From the NCBI GenBank assembly GCA_020310875.1, contig CM035417.1, positions 85,685,417 through 85,749,416 of the forward strand: a stretch of 64,000 bases of DNA. Reading direction: 5' to 3'. Below are positions 54,151-64,000 of this stretch, piece by piece. Both the position numbers and the translations under genes were made by a program. Source of the stretch: Ceratopteris richardii (taxonomy: Eukaryota; Streptophyta; Polypodiopsida; Polypodiales; Pteridaceae). The notes below the pieces were generated by a model, which saw nothing but the letters and a program-made list of their open reading frames with translations, did not search any database and was not told where the DNA came from. Position 1 is the stretch's first letter. Every line of letters starts with the position of its first letter.

Positions 54151-54372
54151 GTGTGCATACCTGCCAATGGCCAACGTCGTTAAATGCATTGCTAATCAGC
54201 GACGGTAATAGCGACGCTTTTTAAGTAGCGTCGCTTATGCGACGAGGGTCAGGCAAAAAAAAAAATCCGAAATTCCTACCGTCGCTTATGCGACGACTTC
54301 GTCGCATAAGCGACCGTTCTCGTTTTTTTCCCGATTTGGGGACATCGCTACGCCCCCCTTTTTCTTATAGTG
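54151..54372 (-). repeat. CACTA family B right terminus
   Basis: The reverse complement starts CACTATAAGAAAAAGG. It contains a perfect 16-bp stem with 2-nt loop (54281-54296 with 54299-54314, GTCGCTTATGCGACGA), GTCGCATAAGCGACGC and GTCGCTGATTAGC, in the same order as the left terminus at 36540. Confidence 0.87.
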
Positions 54373-57235
54373 CATACACACACATACACACATAGACACA
54401 TGCACACGTAATGATGCATACACACATGCACATGCATACATAGGCACACATAATTATGCATACACACACATACATATGCATGCACACACTTATGCATACA
54501 TACATGCATATACATACACACATAGATACATATACACACATAGATACATACATATACATAAACACATACACACTCATAGACACACACGCATACACATAGA
54601 CAACACACACATATACCTACACACATACACACATACACACATACACACATACACACATAGTGATGCATACACACACATTCACATGCATACACACACATAT
54701 GCATGCATAGATGCATACACATACACACATAGACACATACACACACATAGATACATACATACACATAAACACATACACACTCATAAACACACACACATAC
54801 ACATAGACACACACACACAAACACACATAGACGCTTACACACATAATGATGCATACACACACATACACATGCATACACACATACAAACACATATACACAC
54901 ACACATACACACATAGACACATACACACGTAATGATGCATACACACATACACATGCATACATAGACACACATAATGATGCATACACACACATACATATGC
55001 ATACACACACATATGCATACATACATACATACATGCATACACATACACACATAGACACATAGATACATAGATATACATAAACACATACACACTTATATAT
55101 ACACACACATACACATAGACAACACACACATATACATACACACATACACACATAGACACATACACACATAATGATGCATACACACACACATGCATACACA
55201 CATATATGCATACATACATGCATACACATACACACATAGACACATACACACACATAGATACATACATACACATAAACACATACACACTCATAGACACACA
55301 CACATACACATAGACACACACACACACATATACACACACACAAGCACACATAGCCACTTACACACATAATGATGCATACACACACATACACATGCATACA
55401 CACATACAAACACATATACACACACACATACACACATAGACACATACACACGTAATGATGCATACACACATACACATGCATACATAGACACACATAATGA
55501 TGCATACACACACATACATATGCATACACACACATATGCATACATACATGCATACACATACACACATAGACACATACACACACATAGATACATACATATA
55601 CATAAATACATACACCCTCATAGACACACACACATACACATAGACAACACACACATATACATACAGCCATACACACATACACACATACACACATACACAC
55701 ATAATGATGCATACACACACATACACATGCATACACACATATATGCATACATACATGCATACACATACACACATAGACACTTACACACACATAGATACAT
55801 ACATACACATAAACACATACACACTCATAGACACACACACATACACATAGACACACACACACATATACATACACACATACACAAATAGACACATACACAC
55901 ATAATGATGCATACACACACATACACATGCATACACACACATATGCATACATACATGCATACACATACACACATAGACACATACACACATAGACACATAC
56001 ACACACATAGATACATACATACACATAAACACATACACACTCATAAACACACACACATACACATAGACACACACACACATACACACACACAAACACACAT
56101 AGACACTTACACACATAATGATGCATACACACACATACACATGCATACACACATACAAACACATATACACACACACATACACACATAGACACATACACAC
56201 GTAATGATGCATACACACATACACATGCATACATAGACACACATAATGATGCATACACACACATACATATGCATACACACACATATGCATACATACATAC
56301 ATACATGCATACACATACACACATAGACACATAGATACATAGATATACATAAACACATACACACTTATATATACACACACATACACATAGACAACACACA
56401 CATATACATACACACATACACACATAGACACATACACACATAATGATGCATACACACACACATGCATACACACATATATGCATACATACATGCATACACA
56501 TACACACATAGACACATACACACACATAGATACATACATACACATAAACACATACACACTCATAGACACACACACATACACATAGACACACACACACACA
56601 TATACACACACACAAGCACACATAGCCACTTACACACATAATGATGCATACACACACATACACATGCATACACACATACAAACACATATACACACACACA
56701 TACACACATAGACACATACACACGTAATGATGCATACACACATACACATGCATACATAGACACACATAATGATGCATACACACACATACATATGCATACA
56801 CACACATATGCATACATACATGCATACACATACACACATAGACACATACACACACATAGATACATACATATACATAAATACATACACCCTCATAGACACA
56901 CACACATACACATAGACAACACACACATATACATACACCCATACACACATACACACATACACACATACACACATACACACATAATGATGCATACACACAC
57001 ATACACATGCATACACACATATATGCATACATACATGCATACACATACACACATAGACACTTACACACACATAGATACATACATACACATAAACACATAC
57101 ACACTCATAGACACACACACATACACATAGACACACACACACATATACACACACACAAACACACATAGACACTTACACACATAATGATGCATACACACAC
57201 ATACACATGCATACACACACATACACGTATATATA
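54373..57235. repeat. CATA/CACA array outside the family-B terminus
   Basis: 2.9 kb, CA-rich on the plus strand. It contains a near-identical tandem duplication with period about 1272 bp: roughly 54840-55860 against 56112-57140. The array ends ~38 bp before the ATG of the accessory gene at 57273. The 918-codon frame on the minus strand is a repeat artefact. Confidence 0.97.
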
Positions 57236-57272
57236 TTGATTTCTAACCATTTTGTTTTATATGTTAGATATT

Positions 57273-57953
57273 ATGGATCCCAGTAGAGAGAGAAAGGCAA
57301 AACTCACTCTCATAAAAAGTCTTATGAGAGCAAGAGTTCCGTCAGATACTCTAGGGGCCATAATGCGGGACTACGCAGAGATGTCTGATGAGGAGCTGGA
57401 TTATACGATCCAGATGCTTACGCGATCAGACGAGGGCTCTTGTGTGGCTCCACATGCAGGAAGAGAGCTATCTGCTCATAGGTATGTTTTTTCATAAACT
57501 TTTTTAATGATATTATAACACTTTTTTTATTTATTTCTATCTATCTATTTTCAGGACACCTATACCAACTCCAGCACGTGATAGCAGAGCAGCGACGGTG
57601 CCTATCAGGACATGCATAGGCACGTTAGGACTAGAGTGCGACATAGAGCCAGAGGGGAACATTGTATACATAGGAAATGGATTGGAGTTCAAGAGGAGAA
57701 TGCGCGCACTATGCGACTCTTACCTTCTCTTTATCCACTTACCATGGAAGTAAGTAAAACTTTTACATATAAATTGAAATATATATCTTATGTTTTATAT
57801 ATATTATGTTTTTTATTTTTGTAGTGAGCATCATGAGAGGGATAAAAAGTACGTGCTCAGTTCACTTGAGACGGAGTTTGGGACAGGGTGGTCGCTTAAG
57901 TGGTGTTTAAAAGAGATGCGGACACTTATGGCTCATCATTGTGACAATGCACG
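57273..57953 (+). CDS. TNP1-like accessory gene of CACTA family B, three exons visible
   Basis: ATG at 57273 after TTAGATATT. Exon 1 57273-57481 (MDPSRERKAKLTLIKSLMRA, MSDEELDYTIQML). Intron 57482-57554 (GTATGT...TTTTCAG). Exon 2 ~57555-57751 (IGTLGLECDIEPEGNIVYIG, EFKRRMRALCDSYL). Intron with GTAAGT...TTTTGTAG to ~57824. Exon 3 ~57825-57953 (EHHERDKKYVLSSLETEFGT, WSLKWCLKEM) with donor GTATGT. No stop within the exons. The W...KKYVLSS...W...K-L pattern resembles the segment before PF03004 in CACTA TNP1-type proteins. Later exons are not found: 57954 onward is GA repeat and AT-rich DNA, so the gene is probably 3'-truncated. Confidence 0.6.
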
Positions 57954-58749
57954 GTATGTATGTATATGAGAGAGAGAGAGAACACTAATCTCGATATTAG
58001 GGTTTTGAAATCCCTAATTTAAAAACCCTAATTCAACTTCTTAGCCATATGTTTGAAGTATATGTACACCTCCGACGTCCTACTAGAGAGATGTCTCTCC
58101 TCCCAACCTTATGCCTCTATATATAGCTACTCGAATCAACGAGGATCATAATATATGTAAAGATATATACACATCATGTAGATAGGATACATAAATATAA
58201 AATGGAGTAGATATATTATGCATCACACATACATGCCTAAATGCACACATAAATATATATATACATACTAACATATTTACATGTACATATTTACACATAG
58301 ACACATATACAAATATACATGTACACAATTATAAACACTTGCATATATTACGTACATGAATACATGAATATTTTACATAAATGCATATGCATATATACAC
58401 ATATGCATATTTAACACATGTATACATATATCACACACATGCAAACACATACATATACATGAAATACATATATATGCATACTAACATATGTATACATATA
58501 ATACACATGAATACACACACATATGCATACATACATGATAAAAATTTACTCCTCGAAGATAAAGCTATATATAAAATAATTAGGCATACCCCCAAGCTTC
58601 ATGTTCTAACTTAGAAGAACATGATTTCATCTCTCTAGTACGATTCATCGTTATTCAAGTTAATAAAAAAAACCTAGTATCTGATATCCATTCAGAAGCT
58701 TCAAGTTATTGATCGTTAACTAGAGTAGAATTTACTATCTAATTTGCTC
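57954..58749 (-). other. Mosaic of gypsy LTR scraps and CATA-like DNA
   Basis: 58075-58145 matches (inverted) the LTR piece around 39130-39190 (CTCTCCTCCCAACCTTATGC, TATATATAGCT). 58546-58650 matches the polypurine-side piece around 38575-38660 (TCCTCGAAGATAAAGCTATA, CATGTTCTA). Between them lies degenerate CATA DNA (58150-58540) in place of the rest of the LTR. No gene. Confidence 0.6.
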
Positions 58750-59063
58750 ATATGTTTTCATTATTGCCATCATTCTGGTAAGACATCAATATAGTCTCAT
58801 CTTCATTATCCTTATTGATTTCATTTATTTCTTCTATTGTTAAATCTATGTTCTCATGAATCACATCATCTATTGGTGGATTAATATCTATTTCTGGTAA
58901 TTCCTCTTCCTCATTAGTAGAATCAGCATGTAGAGAATTATCCTCTTCATCAAAAATATTAGTATCATTATCACGTATAATGAGTCTCTATTCGAGATGT
59001 TGATGTATCAGTATCTGATGCTGAATCATCAAGAGGACTTTCTTCAATCTCTCTAACAATAAA

Positions 59064-60289
59064 CTATTCAAACAATGACCTACCTCTAGGTTGCACATGA
59101 ATGACTTGCCACCAAGGATGAGCATCTGGGTTTTTATAAAAAAATGCTTGTTCAATATGCCTAGGAAGAATATATGGTTCTTTAGTAGATCGCATCACCT
59201 TGGAAGCATCAATTGCCCAAAACCCAGATAATTCCTTTCTTATTGTAGAATTACTACCTTTATACTCCGCTCGATACCAGTCAACCTTCAAAATGACCTA
59301 TCAAAATATATAACAACAAAAACGTCCCATTATTAGGTGCTTAAAAAAATAACTAACTCTAAAAAAAATATATAAACTTTTTTCTACCTGTTTGAATGTA
59401 CGAAATGAAATTTCGTAGATACCAACAATAGTTCCTACGTAACCAAGTTTGCTATCTATAAGGTTCGTGTCTTTTGAGCTAGCACGTGATAGTTTCTTGA
59501 AACAAGCAACAATACTAGAATCCTCTATTTTACGTAAAGAATCAATGGCTTTGATTCTAATATGCTGTCCAAAAGCCCACATATTAGTGAACATTCGAGC
59601 CTGCAAAATAAATTCAATTAGTAAATAGAAACTAAAATACATATATGAAAAAAATAAAATATATATTTTAATAAAATTACCTTTTGTTCACAACCTATCA
59701 TTAACTCTCTTTGCTCATCTGAGATTTCTTCATTATTTGCGTTGGCACGTTGCAAACGACTATATAGCCAATCCGTGAAAGAGGGTATATCTGTAATCTC
59801 ATTATTATCCAGATTACGTCTAGATCTTTTGTTTTTTCGCCTTTTACTTCAGAGACTTTTTTCGCTTGCATGCATTCTTGAAATGTAAATAAGAATGGAA
59901 CCCCCTTACCTGATAATACCTCATCTCTTATTTTTGAAGAAGACTCGTTGGTCTATGCACGTGGAGCTTCTTCATGAACTCTTTCAAGGTACTCACTAAC
60001 GTAATACATGCACTCTTCAAGCATCCAACCCTTTGCCATGGATCCTTCTAGTTTTGCTCTTTGTCGCACGTAACCTTTTAGTATTCCCATAAATCGCTCG
60101 ACCCAAAACATCCATCGAGTGTTGACAACACCAGCAATCTCTATCTTATCTACAAGATGGACTAGTAAATGATCCTGAATATCAAAAAATGAAGTAGGAA
60201 GTTCTTTTTCCATCAATCATAGGAGCTCTTTGCATTCCCGTTTTTATTGTGGGATCGAATTTTTATCGATCTCTTTGGATGTAATCCAC
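59064..60289 (-). pseudogene. TNP2 C-terminal exons (DUF4218 and DUF4216-like)
   Basis: An exon from 60289 begins after TGTATAG and carries TAA and TGA stops before ELPTSFFDIQDHLLVHLVDK, TRWMFWVERFMGILKGYVRQ and RAKLEGSMAKGWMLEECMYY, the DUF4218 (PF13960) core. 59600-59398 reads GYVGTIVGIYEISFRTFK. After a short intron, 59297-59064 reads VDWYRAEYKG, RKELSGFWAID, PYILPRHIEQAFFYKNPDAH and PWWQVIHVQPR, the DUF4216 (PF13952) pattern. These are standard C-terminal parts of plant CACTA TNP2. An acidic Ser/Asp tail follows the TAG at 59064. Confidence 0.82.
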
Positions 60290-60384
60290 CTATACAAATC
60301 ATAAAAACAATTATAAAGAAGTTAATTAAACAATAAAAGATATCCAATATTCATACATATTAAATATAAAAGTATCATAATTAC

Positions 60385-61987
60385 CTTATAAGTGATCCAA
60401 GACGATAGATCACATCTCGTACTCCTTTCGTTCTACATCCATCGATAACCAAAGGTAAAATATGTTTCAAATACTTATGCCAGTCATGGGTCTTTAACCC
60501 AGATAAGCTCTTATCATCCATAGTAAACATGTTTTGAAATGATGCTCCATATCCTGTAGGAGTCTTGATCAATTGAATTCTATTGTTGATAGTCTGTATC
60601 TCTTTTGTTGTAAGTACCCAAGGAGCAGATGCATAAGTCGTTTCTTGTCGATGTCTATCAAAAACTAGCCATAACTTTGGTTTGGATTTTTGATCTTTCA
60701 AATCATTCCTTGATGATGTGGTATCTTTTAGTCCAAGAAGATGCTCCCATAGTGAATAACCAATATTTTTGAATATATGCATAGGATCAAGAAGATGACA
60801 TACTTTTAACTCTTTCCAATACTCCAAAGAATACCATATTGATATGTTCTCTGCGAGTGCCAATTTCCCTTTACCTCTGTTCACATACTCATTATCTGAA
60901 TCATCACTGAAGATTTTTGCTTCTGGATCTATCAGAGGTCCATTTGTCCATTTTGTATACCAATCCATAGGCGTCATAGGTTTTGGATACTGGCCTGTTT
61001 CAAGCTTTCCATTAAAATGTATTGCTTCTCTTTTAGATCTTAATGGATGATCATCAGGCAAGAATCGTCGATGTCGAAGATAAATATTTTTGTTGAGATT
61101 CTTACTATAGATTGATCTCAACCAATCACCACAATATGGACAAGCTTTATAACCCTTAGTAGATATTCCTGCATCATGGAAAATGATGAAAATATAATTA
61201 GATTAGATCATATTTATTTACATGCATATTGAATAAAAAAATTACATCAATACATGAACAAAAACCATATCCAGGAAAATCATGAATAGTCCAAGCCACA
61301 ATACCACGAATCGTAATATGTCTTTCGTTGATGCTTTTCGATACATCAATGACATTAATACCTCTTCATAACTCTTGAAGATTGTCAATGAGAGGAGCAA
61401 GATATACATTCATATCTTTAACTTGTCTTTTGCCTCGGATTAAAAGTGAAAGCATTAAATGTTCCTTTTTAATGCTAAGATATAGCGGAAGATTGTAGTT
61501 TATGACTACCATTGGCCATGTTGACCATTTACTGGATTTTGTGGAGAATGGATTAACCCCATCTAATGCAACTCCTAACTTTAGATTCTGTGGATTTTCT
61601 GCAAATTCAGGCCATGTAGAATCAATATGCTGAAAAGCAACACTATCATGAGGAATTATGATTATTCCATCAGTACTTTTGTGATCATGTCCTCAAGTCA
61701 AAAGCTTTGATAATTCGGGGCTTTGAAACATATGTCTAATCCGTGGAGCCAATGGAAAATGTCTCAATACCTTTTTCGGGATTTTACCTTCTTCACCCTT
61801 ATATCGAGGAGATTGACATTTGGGACATGTCAAAGAGTCTACATATTCACCTCTATATAAAATACAATCGTTAGGACATGCATGTATACATTGATAATCT
61901 ATACCAAGATTGTTGATTATCTTCATCATTTCATCATGTGAGGTAGGAAGAATATTCTGACTTGGTAAAAACTTTTCAGATAATAAT
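60385..61987 (-). pseudogene. TNP2 catalytic exons (copy 2)
   Basis: Exon 61987-61254: IHACPNDCILYRGEYVDS, CPKCQSPRYKGEEG (CxxC intact, unlike copy 1), KVLRHFPLAPRIRHMF, a TGA after SKLLT, DSTWPEFAENPQ, LGVALDGVNPFS, VYLAPLID. Exon 61168-60385: STKGYKAFPYCGDW (really Cys/Pro variants), IYLRHRRFLPDDHPLRSKRE, LLDPMHIFKNIGYSLWEH, VLTTKEIQTINNRI, then a GTAATT donor. Here the acceptor CAG and the CGA codon before FLPDD are intact. Still, the shared TGA and small changes in 61254-61640 disable it. Confidence 0.9.
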
Positions 61988-62000
61988 CTGTAACTTTATC

Positions 62001-62701
<701 letters not shown>

Positions 62702-62744
62702 TTATGCATATATATATAAATAGATAGAAAATTGAAATTTATAC

Positions 62745-63130
62745 CTTAATAGTGTCGAAACAGATACATTACTCCATCCAAAATGATTTTGAAGGTTGAG
62801 AATAAGTAAGCTCGCATTTAGTTGTGTCAAACAACTTCCTTCATATACATGCTTTAGACATTCCTCTCGAAGATATTTCTCATTTTTAGAAATATCCATG
62901 CTCTCACTGTCATTTTGATAACAATCCTCAATAAAATCTGCCATGCCGTCATCTTCATCATTGTCACACAAATCTTATACTTTATCATCTTTTGAATATA
63001 GATCTTTCAACTTTGCATATTGCACAGGATTAGTTTTGCGTAGCCTCCTCATGGAAGCTTCTGATAAATGAGGTCTTACTGGTAATTGTGAATGTTGTGG
63101 ACGAATATCATCAACTTCATATCTTGGAAT
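62745..63130 (-). pseudogene. TNP2 internal exon (acidic and GWSN motif), copy 2
   Basis: 386 bp, same borders as 15037-15422: acceptor TGTGTAG, donor GTATAA. It reads VDDIRPQHSQLPVRPHLSEA, DNDEDDGMADFIEDCYQNDS and LTQLNASLLILNLQNHFGW. A TAA replaces CAA after KDDKV. The NEKYLREECLKHVYEG codons are intact where copy 1 has TGA. The two copies therefore decayed independently. Confidence 0.78.
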
Positions 63131-63242
63131 CTACACATATAAATAAAACTCATTAGTATTCCATAAATGAATAAAAATTAAACTTCAAATATAAAATTAA
63201 GTATATCACTTATTAAATATGGATAGAAAATTTTTATTCTCT

Positions 63243-64000
63243 CTAGCTAAAAGGTGCTCTTGGAGGTCTACGCCATCCATAATTCACTAATAGTTCATCA
63301 CCAGCATGTAATGTAGTAATAGCATTGACAACTATGTATCTTGATACATATCTACTCATGTATGGTGATTCATGACTATTTTCACGCTCCTCAAATGTGC
63401 AATTAGTCCTTGAACTATTATGTAACCCTCGACTACTATTTATTAAACCTGCTATATTTCCATGTGTGTAAGGTCTTCCATCAATATATAACCTTTCATT
63501 TTCTGCATGTAAAATCCTTCTACTAGTAAGGGATGCTACGTTCAAGCATATTCCATAAGTACTAATGCTTTGAACATAACGTGAAAGTCGATGCCAATCT
63601 CCCCATCCATATATAGGACCACAAAATCACATAAGAGTGACTTCAGAGTTCGGAGGCACATAAAAATCCTCTACAATAAAGAGACCACGACCAGCATTAG
63701 TAATAGTGGATGGAGCAATCATATAGCGATTAACCCAAAAGTTGAAAACCTCTCCATCTAAAGGAAGTGTTCCTCTATTCCATCCTCCATACCTTCTTCT
63801 ATCATATGTTTGTACTAAAGAACGATCACGAGCTGGCAATGGATAATCTCCAGCCGTTTCATTCTCTAAACCAGGAGGTAGAGGATTTCTAGAAACCTCT
63901 GCTTGTAATTGATCAACAGCAAGTCCATGACGTGTATGCGGTATATTAACATTATGAGAAAAATCATCATCATCATCATCATCGAGCAAGTATTCCTATA
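63243..64000 (-). pseudogene. SET-domain exon in CACTA transposon (copy 2, runs off window)
   Basis: Same exon as 15535-16303. It starts near the edge with LLDDDDDDDFSHNVNIPHTR, then RGLFIVEDFYVPPNSEVTLM, a TGA at 63627-63629 (TCA in copy 1), CGPIYGWG, GRPYTHGNIAGLINSSRGLH, YIVVNAITTLHAGDELLVNY then GW, and ends APFS-stop at 63243. The VNYGW end is closer to the canonical SET ending than VYYGW of copy 1. Apart from the single stop the frame is open for 240 codons. Downstream, TNP2 exons follow on the same strand. Confidence 0.75.

Larger units (their letters stand above)
36540..54372. mobile_element. CACTA family B composite bounded by matching termini
   Basis: The left end (CACTGCAAGAAAAAGGGGGG) and the right end (reverse complement CACTATAAGAAAAAGGGGGG) match over ~230 bp, including the same ordered palindromes, then continue into matching TG/CA arrays. 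Between them lie a second family-B end (40040), an accessory-gene fragment and two copia insertions. Flanks are ATG on the left and CAT on the right, so no 3-bp direct duplication is seen. It may be one old element with nested insertions, or two elements joined in inverted orientation. Confidence 0.6.

Noticed and set aside
36540..54372. A simple, single intact 17.8-kb CACTA transposon
   Set aside because: No 3-bp direct duplication (ATG left, CAT right), no TNP2 gene inside, and another CACTA end at 40040; a composite or rearranged structure fits better.
54348..57104. 918-codon open frame of Cys/Val/Met/Tyr repeats on the minus strand
   Set aside because: It lies wholly in a TGTGTATG-type array. 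Units without stop codons keep several frames open on both strands at once, the composition is that of the repeat, and the frame runs into the CACTA terminus.

Overview
The window looks like nuclear DNA from a land plant with a large, repeat-rich genome. The signs are several layers of nested Ty1/copia and Ty3/gypsy retrotransposons primed by initiator-Met tRNA, CACTA (En/Spm) DNA transposons with TNP2-type transposase exons and GT-AG introns, a tRNA-like SINE head, kilobases of CATA/TATG arrays, and CCCTAAA-rich AT DNA. A fern, lycophyte or gymnosperm is possible, but the sequence does not settle the lineage. The only credible host gene is a small C2-domain gene at 29.3-29.9 kb.

Layout. 1-4.6 kb: minus-strand copia element (family I, 234-bp LTR), cut by the window edge. 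4.7-9.9 kb: gypsy gag remnant, a GC-rich patch, LTR-like non-coding DNA and a copia protease scrap. 9.9-12.45 kb: second, decayed family-I copia. 12.6-18.7 kb: CACTA family A copy 1, with minus-strand TNP2 exons and an embedded SET-domain exon, a CATA/TATG array, then a plus-strand TNP1-like gene and the terminus. 18.7-28.9 kb: arrays and fragments of copia and gypsy, including a 1.3-kb tandem duplication. 29.3-29.9 kb: C2 gene. 30.98-33.3 kb: another family-A CACTA end with TNP1-like exons, a TPxGV-repeat protein and a miRNA-like hairpin. 33.3-35.5 kb: AT-rich satellite with telomere-like CCCTAAA. 35.5-57.2 kb: a large, roughly mirror-symmetric complex of TG/CA arrays, organised around CACTA family-B termini with CGTCGCATAAGCGACG palindromes. 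It is interrupted by a complete-structure copia (family II, 1.06-kb LTRs, 41.0-47.4 kb), an internally deleted family-I copia with intact LTRs and TSD (47.77-51.78 kb), and a gypsy/SINE scrap. 57.27-57.95 kb: spliced TNP1-like accessory gene. 58.7-64 kb: CACTA family A copy 2, same gene order as copy 1, running off the right edge.

How it fits together. CACTA copies 1 and 2 share the order [CxxC transposase-associated exon] - [SET exon] - [TNP2 catalytic exons], with the same foldback/(TA)n-bearing intron. So the SET exon travels with the transposon. Accessory genes start next to TG/CA arrays, and CACTA ends abut such arrays, whose strand polarity flips at the termini. All transposon coding regions carry stops or frameshifts; many are CGA to TGA or CAG to TAG changes, as expected for old methylated DNA. 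No intact autonomous element was found.
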